In this document: piece after piece, positions 1 to 8,365 of the stretch
Layout: each line of letters starts with the position of its first letter
How positions within the stretch are numbered: position 1 is the first letter of the stretch
Source of the DNA: an uncultured Collinsella sp.
GTDB taxonomy: Bacteria; Actinomycetota; Coriobacteriia; Coriobacteriales; Coriobacteriaceae
DNA: 11,628 nt
NCBI GenBank assembly: GCA_902470265.1
Contig: CABRFW010000035.1
Coordinates: 1-11,628, forward strand
Direction of reading: 5' to 3'
Notes under the pieces: model-generated
Told to the model about the DNA's origin: nothing
The model's input: only the letters and a program-made list of their open reading frames with translations
The model's database searches: none
Program-made: the position numbers and the translations under genes

Positions 1-91
1 TTTTGATCATGCCGCCGAAGTTGAAAGGCAGATTGCCGCTCTGGCGGGTTTGCAGCGTCAAGCGGTTACGCGGTTTGGTAAAACCGCGTAA
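1..91 (+). CDS. 3' end of an unidentified convergent gene (partial, tentative)
   Basis: A plus-strand frame is open from base 2 to a TAA stop at 89-91, giving 29 visible residues that begin FDHAAEVERQ and end VTRFGKTA. The composition (Ala, Glu, Gln, Arg, with hydrophobics spaced as in an amphipathic helix) looks like the C-terminus of a soluble protein. The stop falls inside a perfect hairpin and one base from the stop of the LCP gene on the other strand, as expected for two tail-to-tail genes. The stretch is too short to assign a family. A minus-strand frame is also open here, so this may be a chance frame; the upstream sequence outside the window would settle it. Confidence 0.35.
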   Translation, partial: FDHAAEVERQIAALAGLQRQAVTRFGKTA

Positions 92-92
92 C
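65..92. terminator. Perfect 12-bp hairpin between convergent genes
   Basis: GTTACGCGGTTT (65-76) and AAACCGCGTAAC (81-92) are exact reverse complements around the 4-base loop GGTA. The hairpin starts directly after the LCP stop codon (95-93 on the minus strand) and contains the stop of the convergent plus-strand frame. Its position suggests a shared, bidirectional transcription end or an RNA 3'-end stabiliser. Neither strand has a T-run after the stem, so a classical intrinsic terminator is not fully supported. Confidence 0.6.
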
Positions 93-1328
93 TTAGTAGT
101 TGGCCTCGTAGCCGTTACCGTCGCCGGTGGGCTCTTCGTAGTAGTCCGAATCGCTCGAATCGCTTGAGTCATCGGAATCGTCAGAGCTGACCGATGAGGT
201 TGCGGTACCGTTTGCGTAGTCGTCAGACGTGTTGTTGTTCAGGTCGCCGATCGTAGAGCTGGAACCGTCGGAAAGACCCATGGTGTTGGGACCCTTGGGA
301 TCCTTGCCGGCATCGACGCGCTCCATCATTTCCTTGAGCTCGTCCTCGTAGACAAAGACGTAGCTCACACCGTCGATCATGGTGCTGTCGTCGGCGTACG
401 AGGGCAGGTTGGCCGAGTAGATACCGTCGACATCCATACCGCGCATGGCGTTGACCGTAGCCACGATATCCTGAACGCTCATATCGGTTACGAGCATATC
501 GGACAGCGAATTAACCAGGCCAAAGATCTTCGTGGCATCGAAGTTATTGAGAATCTGGTTGGCAAGGGCGCCAAGCACCTGACGCTGGTGGCGCATGCGC
601 GTGTAATCGCCGTCGGCATAGGTGTAGCGGCAGCGGGCATAGGTAAGGGCGGTGGCACCGTCCATATGCTGCTGGCCAGCGGTAATCTTAATATCCAGGT
701 GCTCGGGGTCGTCAACATCATCGGTTGCGTTAATGTCGATACCGCCAACCGAATCAATCAGCGCCTGCATACCGTCGAAGCTGACCTCGGCATAGTGGGA
801 AATCTGAACACCGCACAGCTCGTTGACCGCCTCGACCATGGCCTCGGCGCCGCCAACGGTATGGCAGGCGTTGATCTTCATGGTCTCGCCCTTGTACTCG
901 ACCTTGGTGTCGCGCGGAACGGAAATGAGCGTCGCCTGCTTTTGCGTGGGGTCGATGCGTGCCAGGATAATCGAGTCGGCACGGTACGTATCCTCGCCCG
1001 GACGGCCGTCGGTGCCAAGAAGCAGCACGTAGAACGGATCCTTTGCCTCATCGGTGTCAACCAGAACCCGACGCAGATTGTCGGTAATGACATTAGAATC
1101 GCCGAGCTTGCCCATAATGGTGGCAAACCACAGGCCGGCAGCGGTAGTGGCACTCAGCAGCACGCCAAGCACGACAATGAGCGCGACGTGACGAATCGTG
1201 TGGCTACGACGACGTTGACGAGCGCGCTCGGAATAGCGAGCCACGTTATCGCGACTGTAGATCTTGGCCTGCGCACCAGTTGAGGGTCTTCGGGCGGTGG
1301 TATCCGCGAGGGGCTTTTTATTAAACAT
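93..1328 (-). CDS. LytR-CpsA-Psr (LCP) family cell-wall polymer transferase
   Basis: LCP proteins are membrane-anchored enzymes that move polymers such as teichoic acids or capsule from a lipid carrier onto peptidoglycan on the outer face of the membrane. The 411-residue product has a basic cytoplasmic N-terminus (RQRRR, 38-41), one membrane span at about 46-70, and an LCP domain at about 98-340. Family signatures are LLLGTDGRP (102-110), the nearby R116 and D118, SVPRDT (136-141), and the Arg-rich block from ARCRY to RHQRQ (231-250). A Ser/Asp-rich acidic tail of about 60 residues follows. I chose the ATG at 1328, which has AGG six bases upstream. A TTG at 1334 is also in frame, but the AGG touches it directly. 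The gene starts 12 bp after the murA stop and is probably cotranscribed with murA. The exact polymer substrate cannot be read from the sequence. Confidence 0.9.
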   Translation of the reverse strand: MFNKKPLADTTARRPSTGAQAKIYSRDNVARYSERARQRRRSHTIRHVALIVVLGVLLSATTAAGLWFATIMGKLGDSNVITDNLRRVLVDTDEAKDPFYVLLLGTDGRPGEDTYRADSIILARIDPTQKQATLISVPRDTKVEYKGETMKINACHTVGGAEAMVEAVNELCGVQISHYAEVSFDGMQALIDSVGGIDINATDDVDDPEHLDIKITAGQQHMDGATALTYARCRYTYADGDYTRMRHQRQVLGALANQILNNFDATKIFGLVNSLSDMLVTDMSVQDIVATVNAMRGMDVDGIYSANLPSYADDSTMIDGVSYVFVYEDELKEMMERVDAGKDPKGPNTMGLSDGSSSTIGDLNNNTSDDYANGTATSSVSSDDSDDSSDSSDSDYYEEPTGDGNGYEANY

Positions 1329-1340
1329 AGGCAACCTGTA

Positions 1341-2624
1341 TTAGTAGATGACGGGATCGGGGACGGTAGCATGCTCGACATGCGCGCCGAGCGCCCGCAG
1401 CTTTTCGACAAACTGCTCGTAGCCGCGCTTGATGTGATGAATAGCCGAAACCTCGGTCGTCCCGTCAGCGATCAAGCCCGCTACGACGAGGGCCGCTCCG
1501 CCACGCAGATCGGGCGAGGTAACCTGTGCACCCGAGAAGCCCTTGACGCCATGAATCATGGCATGATGGCTCTCGATACGAATGTCGGCACCCATGCGCA
1601 CCAGCTCAGAGGCAAACATAAAGCGATTCTCGAAGATGTTCTCGGTAATAACGGAACTGCCGTCGGCAAGGGCGGAGAGTACCATAATCTGCGCCTGCAT
1701 GTCCGTCGGGAAGCCGGGAAACGGAAGCGTTTGGATGTCGACCGGCTTGATACGCTCGACACGGTTCACATGGACGCCATCCTCGACGCGCTCGCAGTCG
1801 ATACCCATGAGCTCCATCTTCTTGAGCACCATGCCCAAGTGAATGGGGCAAAAGCCCGTGATATCGACACCGCGATCGTCGGCCATCAACGCACCGGCAA
1901 CGATAAAGGTACCGGCCTCGATGCGGTCGCCCACCACGCGATGGGTAACAGGATGCAGCTCTTCCACGCCCTCGATGGTCACGACAGGCGTACCGGCGCC
2001 AACAATCTTGGCGCCCATCTCGTTGAGCATGTTGGCGAGATCGACGATCTCGGGCTCGCGGGCGGCATTGTCGATAACCGTGGTGCCCTGCGCGCGCACG
2101 GATGCCATAATGAGGTTCTCGGTCGCACCGACACTGGCGAACTCGAGCGTGACGGTGGTACCGCGCAGACCTTGGGGCGCATTAGCGTTGATGTAACCGT
2201 GGGCGGTATCGAACTCAACGCCCAGGGCCTCAAGACCAAGAATGTGCATATCGATCTTGCGAGCACCCAGGTTGCAGCCGCCCGGCATGGCGATCTTGGC
2301 GCGATGGAAGCGACCCAGCAGGGGTCCCATCACGGCGGTGGAAGCACGCATCTTGGCAACGAGCTCGTAGGGGGCCTCCCAAGAATCGACCTGAGAGGTA
2401 TCAATCTCGAGCGTGTGCTCGTCGAGAACATCGATCGTAGCGCCCATGCCCTTGAGCACCTTGCCCATCACGTGGACATCGGAAATATCGGGCACGTTCT
2501 GCAGCGTCGTCTTGCCCGGCGCCAGAAGCGTTGCCGCCATGAGTTTGAGCGCGGAGTTCTTGGCACCCGAGACGGGCACGGAGCCTCCGATGGCGTGGCC
2601 ACCCTCAACGCGGATAATATCCAA
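1341..2624 (-). CDS. murA: UDP-N-acetylglucosamine 1-carboxyvinyltransferase (MurA)
   Basis: MurA transfers enolpyruvate from PEP to UDP-GlcNAc in the cytoplasm, the first committed step of peptidoglycan synthesis and the target of fosfomycin. The 427-residue product has the normal family length. Visible landmarks are SGAKNSALK near the N-terminus (Lys22-Asn23, substrate binding), KMRAS with Arg93, the active-site loop PGGCNLGARKID with the fosfomycin-reactive Cys117, and FPTDMQAQ with the likely general base Asp308. The start is TTG (2624-2622), chosen because the N-terminus MDIIRVEGG matches the family and GAAAGGG lies six bases upstream. A terminator-like hairpin lies between atpC and this gene, and an LCP gene follows after 12 bp. 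murA close downstream of atpC is also known in Bacillus subtilis and Mycobacterium, so the neighbourhood is old. Confidence 0.97.
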   Translation of the reverse strand: MDIIRVEGGHAIGGSVPVSGAKNSALKLMAATLLAPGKTTLQNVPDISDVHVMGKVLKGMGATIDVLDEHTLEIDTSQVDSWEAPYELVAKMRASTAVMGPLLGRFHRAKIAMPGGCNLGARKIDMHILGLEALGVEFDTAHGYINANAPQGLRGTTVTLEFASVGATENLIMASVRAQGTTVIDNAAREPEIVDLANMLNEMGAKIVGAGTPVVTIEGVEELHPVTHRVVGDRIEAGTFIVAGALMADDRGVDITGFCPIHLGMVLKKMELMGIDCERVEDGVHVNRVERIKPVDIQTLPFPGFPTDMQAQIMVLSALADGSSVITENIFENRFMFASELVRMGADIRIESHHAMIHGVKGFSGAQVTSPDLRGGAALVVAGLIADGTTEVSAIHHIKRGYEQFVEKLRALGAHVEHATVPDPVIY

Positions 2625-2629
2625 GGTCT

Positions 2630-2637
2630 ACCCTTTC
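2630..2637 (-). promoter_or_regulatory. Ribosome binding site fixing the TTG start of murA
   Basis: On the minus strand GAAAGGG (2637-2631) is followed by TAGACC and then TTG at 2624-2622. The spacing of six bases supports TTG as the start. The site follows directly on the T-run of the upstream hairpin, so a transcript that ended there would lose the whole murA initiation region. Confidence 0.7.
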
Positions 2638-2676
2638 AAAAAGCATGCCCGGGGTGGCTGGGCCATCCCGGGCATG
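2638..2676 (-). terminator. Intrinsic terminator of the atp operon, or attenuator before murA
   Basis: Arms 2644-2657 (CATGCCCGGGGTGG) and 2663-2676 (CCATCCCGGGCATG) form a 14-bp stem with one non-Watson-Crick position and a 5-base loop (2658-2662). Read on the minus strand the stem is followed by C and five T residues (2642-2638). Position 37 bp after the atpC stop and orientation fit termination of atp transcription. The U-run is short, so some read-through into murA is plausible. Confidence 0.8.
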
Positions 2677-2680
2677 ATGT

Positions 2681-2698
2681 GTTCGCAAATGGTCGAAC
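2681..2698. repeat. Small inverted repeat between atpC and the terminator
   Basis: GTTCG (2681-2685) and CGAAC (2694-2698) are inverted around an 8-base spacer. The half-sites are in the opposite order to a Gram-positive LexA box (CGAAC-N4-GTTC), so I do not call a LexA site. Five-base arms can arise by chance. Confidence 0.25.
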
Positions 2699-2712
2699 GC
2701 TAAATCGTTTGA

Positions 2713-3105
2713 CTATTGGGCAAGCTTGAGCTTACACCATGCGATTTCATTATAGAGGTAGGCGCGGCGTGCATCATCCTCCGACAAATTACCCAGCTTC
2801 TCTTCAAAACCTTGAATATCAGCTTTAACCTTGTCGGCGTCGACGGTCGCCAAATCGCAAGCGCGCTCGGCGAGGACGGTCACGACATCGTCCGCAACCT
2901 GGGCATAGCCGCCGGCCACGGCAAACGTGTGGTCGACAGTGCCCATGGCCTTATCGGAAACGCGAACGTAACCGCGGTCGATTGTGCAGATTTCGCTGGA
3001 GTGAGCAGGCAGAACGCCAAACTCGCCATCCGTGGACGGAATCGACACAAACGCAGCGTCGCCCTCATAGGCGCAGCTCACGGGGCACACGATGCGGATA
3101 CGCAT
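2713..3105 (-). CDS. atpC: F1Fo ATP synthase subunit epsilon
   Basis: Epsilon is part of the rotating central stalk and can inhibit ATP hydrolysis. The 130-residue product has the expected two parts: an N-terminal beta-sandwich with SIPSTDGEFGVLPAHS (21-36) and FAVAGGYAQV (61-70), and a C-terminal pair of helices from about 88 to 130. It starts at an ATG three bases after the atpD stop with GGGGAG upstream, and is the last atp gene. The terminator-like hairpin begins 37 bp after its stop. The C-terminal helices, which carry the inhibitory function in other bacteria, are present. Confidence 0.96.
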   Translation of the reverse strand: MRIRIVCPVSCAYEGDAAFVSIPSTDGEFGVLPAHSSEICTIDRGYVRVSDKAMGTVDHTFAVAGGYAQVADDVVTVLAERACDLATVDADKVKADIQGFEEKLGNLSEDDARRAYLYNEIAWCKLKLAQ

Positions 3106-3108
3106 AAC

Positions 3109-4562
<1,454 letters not shown>

Positions 4563-4563
<1 letters not shown>

Positions 4564-5471
4564 TACTGTTCCTCCAATGCTGAGGCTCCGCCGACGATCT
4601 CGTTAATCTCGGTCGTGATCGAAGCCTGGCGCACGCGACTATACGTGCGGGTAAGGGTCGAGATGATCGCGGTGGCGTTTTCCGTCGCGGAGTGCATGGC
4701 CTTGCGGCGCGCACCCTGCTCGGCGGCCGCCGAATCGATCAGGGCCTGGTAGATGACCGTCAGGATATAAGACGGTACAAGCTTGCCGAGAACATGCTCG
4801 GGAGAGGGCACGAACTCGAACGTGGACGAGATGCGCTTAGGGGCGTCGGTCTCGTTCTTACGCGGACCGTGGGCCATAGCGATCATCTCGGGATCGAGCG
4901 GCAGCAAGTGCTCGACGCGAAGCTCCTGATCCACGCGGTTCTTGGCGTGGTGGTAGACAAGCTCGACACGGTCAAGCTCACCGGCACGATACGCATCGCA
5001 GATATGAGAGGAGATCATGCGAGCCTGATTGAAATCGGGCTCGGAGGAATTGCCTTCAAAATGCATGATGACATTTGCGCGGTCGCGGAAATACGTGGCC
5101 GGCTTACGCCCACACGCGATGATCTCGCACTCGATGCCATCGTTCGCCCAAGAAGCGGCGAGCTTTTCGGCCGTGCGCTCCACCGTCGTATTGAAACCGC
5201 CGGCAAGGCCGCGGTCCGAAGCAATGACGACAATCAGGCCATGCTTGACGCTCTCATGCTTCTGCAGCATGGGATCGGTGCCCGAGCAGGAGGCGTCGCC
5301 GGCAACCGTCAGCATGACGTCGGTCAGCGCCTCCTTATAGGGCTCGGCCTGCTTGGAGCGATCGAGGGCACGACGGATCTTGGCCGTAGAGACCATCTCC
5401 ATCGTGCGCGTGATCTGCTTGGTCGTGGTAACCGAGGAGATTCGCTTCTTAATGTCGCGAAGGTTGGCCAT
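4563..5471 (-). CDS. atpG: F1Fo ATP synthase subunit gamma
   Basis: Gamma is the central shaft that turns inside the alpha/beta ring. The 302-residue product has the two conserved terminal helices. The N-terminal one begins MANLRDIKKRISSV and contains TKQITRTMEMVSTAK (about 17-31). The C-terminal one contains ARRKAMHSATENA and ends in EINEIVGGASAL. The middle, including VVIASDRGLAGGFN, is the usual Rossmann-like part. Length is slightly above the common 285 to 295. It starts five bases after the atpA stop with AGGAG about ten bases upstream, and its stop overlaps the atpD start by one base. Confidence 0.97.
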
Positions 5472-5476
5472 AGGGC

Positions 5477-7075
5477 TTAGTTCTCCTCTGATCCAGTCGT
5501 GTCGGCATGGTGTTTGGCCATGAACTGCTGCTTGAAGTCACCAATGACACGCAAGAGCTCGGCCTTGGTGTCGTCGTCGATCTTCTTGGCGCGAACCTTG
5601 TCGAGCAGCGAGCCAAAGCCATTGTCCATATACTCGATAAGCTCGGCACGGAAAGGCAGCACGTCGGCGATCTCCAGGTCATCCAGGAAGCCCTCGTTGC
5701 CGGCAAACAGCGTAACGATCTGCTCGCCAACCTCAAACGGTTTATAACGCGGCTGCTTCAGGAGCTCGGTCATGCGAGCGCCGTGGGTAAGCTGCTTTTG
5801 CGTGGCCTCGTCGAGGTCGGAGCCGAACTGCGTAAAGCCGGCGAGCTCCTGGTACGAAGCAAGGTCCAGACGGAGGTTGCCGGCGACCTGCTTCATGGCC
5901 TTGGTCTGTGCATCGCCACCGACGCGGGACACGGAGATACCCACGTCGACTGCCGGGCGCTGACCCTGGAAGAAGAGCTCGGACTGCAGGTAGATCTGAC
6001 CATCGGTAATGGAAATAACGTTGGTCGGAATGTAGGCCGAGACGTCGCCGTCCTGGGTCTCGATGATCGGCAGAGCCGTCATGGAGCCGCAACCGTTCTT
6101 CTTGGACATCTTGACGGCACGCTCGAGCAGACGAGAGTGCAGGTAGAAGATGTCGCCAGGATAGGCCTCGCGTCCGGGCGGACGATGCAGCGTCAGCGAC
6201 ATCTGACGGTAGGCCACAGCCTGCTTGGACAGGTCATCGTAGATGACGAGCACGTGACCGCCGGGGTTGGTCTCGCTGGCAGGCTTGCCGTCCTCGCCGT
6301 TGTACATAAAGAACTCGCCGATAGCGGCACCGGCCATAGGCGCGATGTACTGCATAGGGGCGGAATCGGCAGCGGTGGCCGAAACGATGATGGTGTAGTC
6401 GAGCGCACCGTGCTGAGCGAGGGTCTCGCGGATGTTGGCAACCGTGGAGGCCTTCTGGCCGATGGCGACATAGATGCAGACCATGCCCTTGCCGCGCTGA
6501 TTGAGGATAGCGTCGATGGCGATGGCGGTCTTACCGGTCTTACGGTCGCCGATGATGAGCTCACGCTGACCGCGGCCAATAGGCACCATGGAGTCGATAG
6601 CGAGCAGACCGGTCTGAACCGGCTCGCACACCGGGGTACGATCGATGACGCCGGGAGCCTTGAGCTCGATGGGGCGACGGTGCGTGGCGACGATGTCGCC
6701 CAGGCCGTCGATGGGCTGGCCGAGCGGATTGACGACGCGGCCGAGCATGGCGCGGCTCACGGGGATATCCATAATGCGGCCAGTGGTGCGGCACTCGTCG
6801 CCTTCCTTGATGGAGTCGACGGCACCGAACAGAACGGCGCCGACCTCGTCACGGTCAAGGTTCTGAGCAAGGCCGAAGACGGTCTCACCGGTATCGGAGC
6901 TCTTGAACTCCAGAAGCTCGCCTGCCATGGCGCTCTTGAGGCCGGAGACGCGCGCGATGCCGTCGCCTACCTCGTCGACCGTTGAAACCTCATGCGTATC
7001 GACCGTCGCGGAGAGGCTCGTGAGCTGCTCCTGCAGTTTCTTGGCGATATCCTGGGCATTGAGGGTTTCGGACAT
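5477..7075 (-). CDS. atpA: F1Fo ATP synthase subunit alpha
   Basis: Alpha is the regulatory nucleotide-binding partner of beta in F1. The 532-residue product has the P-loop GDRKTGKT (176-183), the IYDDLSKQ strand (278-285), RPPGREAYPGD (298-308), and the arginine finger in ISVSRVGGDAQ (Arg384). It is about 20 residues longer than the usual 502 to 513. Some of this is an insert of about 12 residues after FFMYNG (residues 261-273, rich in Glu, Gly, Pro, Ser and Asn), and some is a longer C-terminal tail. The ATG overlaps the atpH stop by one base (TAATG) and has a strong GGAGG nine bases upstream. The N-terminal stretch (1-25) is the helix that binds delta in known enzymes. Confidence 0.98.
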   Translation of the reverse strand: MSETLNAQDIAKKLQEQLTSLSATVDTHEVSTVDEVGDGIARVSGLKSAMAGELLEFKSSDTGETVFGLAQNLDRDEVGAVLFGAVDSIKEGDECRTTGRIMDIPVSRAMLGRVVNPLGQPIDGLGDIVATHRRPIELKAPGVIDRTPVCEPVQTGLLAIDSMVPIGRGQRELIIGDRKTGKTAIAIDAILNQRGKGMVCIYVAIGQKASTVANIRETLAQHGALDYTIIVSATAADSAPMQYIAPMAGAAIGEFFMYNGEDGKPASETNPGGHVLVIYDDLSKQAVAYRQMSLTLHRPPGREAYPGDIFYLHSRLLERAVKMSKKNGCGSMTALPIIETQDGDVSAYIPTNVISITDGQIYLQSELFFQGQRPAVDVGISVSRVGGDAQTKAMKQVAGNLRLDLASYQELAGFTQFGSDLDEATQKQLTHGARMTELLKQPRYKPFEVGEQIVTLFAGNEGFLDDLEIADVLPFRAELIEYMDNGFGSLLDKVRAKKIDDDTKAELLRVIGDFKQQFMAKHHADTTGSEEN

Positions 7076-7551
7076 TAGGCTTCACCTCCGTACGAATTAG
7101 CAGAGTTTGCGAGGGTCTCCTGCGCGATGCGCAGCTGCGTCTTGACGGAGATGTCACGACGCTCGCCGCGGGTCTCGAGCACCAGGCCGCCCACGATAGA
7201 CGGGTCGACCTGCTCGATAAGGAATACCTTGCGGCCGAAGTCCTGCTCGCATTTCTTAGTGATGGTTTGACGCAGCTCGTCGTCGAGCGGGATCGCCGTG
7301 GTGACGGTCACGCCCACTACATCCTCGTCTTCCTCGGCAACATACTTAAAGGCAGCTGCCACCTTGGGAAGAAGGTCGAGCTGGTCGCGCTTGGACATGG
7401 TGTCGAGCACGGCGATGATCTCGGGGCTGGCGCTAGCCAGGCGCTCGATCATCTCGAGGTCCTCGAACACATGGTTCTCGGCCTTGGCGGCTTCCAAAAG
7501 GGAGCGCGCGTAGGTCTCGAGCACCTTGTCCTGATAGCGGCTAGTCGGCAT
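7075..7551 (-). CDS. atpH: F1Fo ATP synthase subunit delta (OSCP), short form
   Basis: Delta sits on top of F1 and joins it to the peripheral stalk. The C-terminal half is typical: VTTAIPLDDEL (83-93), then VDPSIVGGLVLETRGERRD (115-133). The N-terminal domain is helical (YARSLLEAAKAENH, 14-27) but short. The whole protein is 158 residues against about 177 to 180 in most bacteria. Aligned by eye with E. coli delta, about 27 residues in the middle of the N-terminal helical bundle are missing, while the helix before the C-terminal domain remains. The ATG lies 11 bases inside the end of atpF, and the stop overlaps the atpA start, so atpF-atpH-atpA translation is probably coupled. Confidence 0.93.
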   Translation of the reverse strand: MPTSRYQDKVLETYARSLLEAAKAENHVFEDLEMIERLASASPEIIAVLDTMSKRDQLDLLPKVAAAFKYVAEEDEDVVGVTVTTAIPLDDELRQTITKKCEQDFGRKVFLIEQVDPSIVGGLVLETRGERRDISVKTQLRIAQETLANSANSYGGEA

Positions 7552-8143
7552 TCAGGCTACCTGCTTCCTGGATGTAGCGCTCGATGAGCTTCTTCTGCTC
7601 GGACTCGTCCTCGAGTGCCTCGCCCACGATCTTGGTGGCGACGGCAACGGACAGGTCGGCGATGGAGCTCGCGGCACCGGCGTAGATGGACTTGCGCTCG
7701 TCCTCGACGGTCGTGTGGGCCTTGGCGATGATCTCCTCGGCCTCCTTGTGAGCAGCCTCGATGATACGGGCGCGCTCGGACTCGGCGTCCTTACGGGCCT
7801 CGAGAACGATGTCGGCAGCCTGACGACGGGCGTCAGTGACGATCGAGTCGGACTCAGCGCGCTTGGCGATGGCCTCCTGCTTGGTCTTCTCGGCCTCGTC
7901 GAGGCTCTCCTCGATCTTCTTGCCGCGCTCCTCCATGGTTTTCATGATGCCCGGCAGGGCGACCTTGGCCAGCACGATCCAGATGATCAGGAAGGCGATA
8001 AGCGCCGGGATGAACTCCGCCATCTTAGGGATGAGGATGTCCGCACCGGCAGCGCCGTCCTCGGCGAACGCGGAAACCGGCATGAGCAGCGCGGCCGCGG
8101 ACGCGGAGAGTGCGATCGCGCTCTTCTGGGATGAAAGATTCAT
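7541..8143 (-). CDS. atpF: F1Fo ATP synthase subunit b with signal-peptide-like N-terminus
   Basis: Subunit b forms the peripheral stalk that holds F1 still against the rotor. The 200-residue product has a membrane span at about 43-62 (AEFIPALIAFLIIWIVLAKV) and then a long charged helix from about 70 to 185, rich in Glu, Lys, Ala and Arg, as expected for the b dimer. Unusually, about 30 residues precede the membrane span. They consist of a short polar start with Lys7, a hydrophobic Ala/Leu core (9-22) and a signal peptidase I-like site PVSAFA followed by EDG (cut expected after Ala27). The ATG has GGAG eight bases upstream and lies 15 bp after atpE. The end overlaps atpH by 11 bases. The subunit assignment is firm; cleavage is inferred. 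Confidence 0.95.
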   Translation of the reverse strand: MNLSSQKSAIALSASAAALLMPVSAFAEDGAAGADILIPKMAEFIPALIAFLIIWIVLAKVALPGIMKTMEERGKKIEESLDEAEKTKQEAIAKRAESDSIVTDARRQAADIVLEARKDAESERARIIEAAHKEAEEIIAKAHTTVEDERKSIYAGAASSIADLSVAVATKIVGEALEDESEQKKLIERYIQEAGSLNAD

Positions 8144-8158
8144 ACTTGACGCTCCGTG

Positions 8159-8353
8159 CTATTTAACGATCAGCGCGACAACGAAGCCGATCAGAGCCAG
8201 AGCCTCGCCGAAGGCGGAGCCCATGATGAAGACGGTGAACACGCGGCCCTGGACCTCAGGCTGACGGGCCATAGCACCCGTAGCACCCAGAGCAGACAGG
8301 CCGATAGCAAGACCAGCGCCGATAACACCGAGACCGTAACCGATAACTCCCAC
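8159..8353 (-). CDS. atpE: F1Fo ATP synthase subunit c (rotor ring), 64 residues
   Basis: Subunit c forms the ion-driven rotor ring in the membrane. It is a two-helix hairpin: helix 1 (about 3-27) carries the Gly-rich packing pattern GVIGAGLAIG, the loop has ARQPE (29-33), and helix 2 has the ion-binding carboxylate Glu50 in FGEALALIGF. The Arg30 to Glu50 distance of 20 equals that in E. coli. Residues after Glu50 are Ala-Leu, not the Ser/Thr of sodium-type rings, so proton coupling is likely. At 64 residues it is near the minimum for the family. The start must be GTG: an in-frame TAA (8380-8378) lies eight codons upstream with no ATG between, and AAAGGAGG lies four bases before the GTG. Confidence 0.96.
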   Translation of the reverse strand: MGVIGYGLGVIGAGLAIGLSALGATGAMARQPEVQGRVFTVFIMGSAFGEALALIGFVVALIVK

Positions 8354-8357
8354 GATT

Positions 8358-8365
8358 CCTCCTTT
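8358..8365 (-). promoter_or_regulatory. Strong ribosome binding site of atpE
   Basis: AAAGGAGG (minus strand, 8365-8358) is close to a full anti-Shine-Dalgarno complement and lies AATC before the GTG start. It is the strongest such site in the operon by eye, fitting the high number of c subunits needed per enzyme. Confidence 0.75.

Noticed and set aside
1329..1334. TTG start for the LCP gene, two codons upstream of the ATG
   Set aside because: The AGG of the likely ribosome binding site touches this TTG directly but is well spaced for the ATG at 1328. It is not excluded, only less likely.
2681..2698. Possible LexA (SOS) box between atpC and murA
   Set aside because: The half-sites are in the reverse order (GTTCG then CGAAC) with an 8-base spacer, so it is not a Gram-positive LexA site.
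1371..2729. Plus-strand open frame of 452 codons opposite murA
   Set aside because: The product is rich in His, Asp, Arg and Leu with no recognisable domain, and it lies antisense to a clear murA. It is a typical shadow in high-G+C DNA.
5507..6985. Plus-strand open frame of 492 codons opposite atpA
   Set aside because: It lies wholly antisense to atpA. Its length follows from the codon bias of atpA, and it shows no motif of its own.
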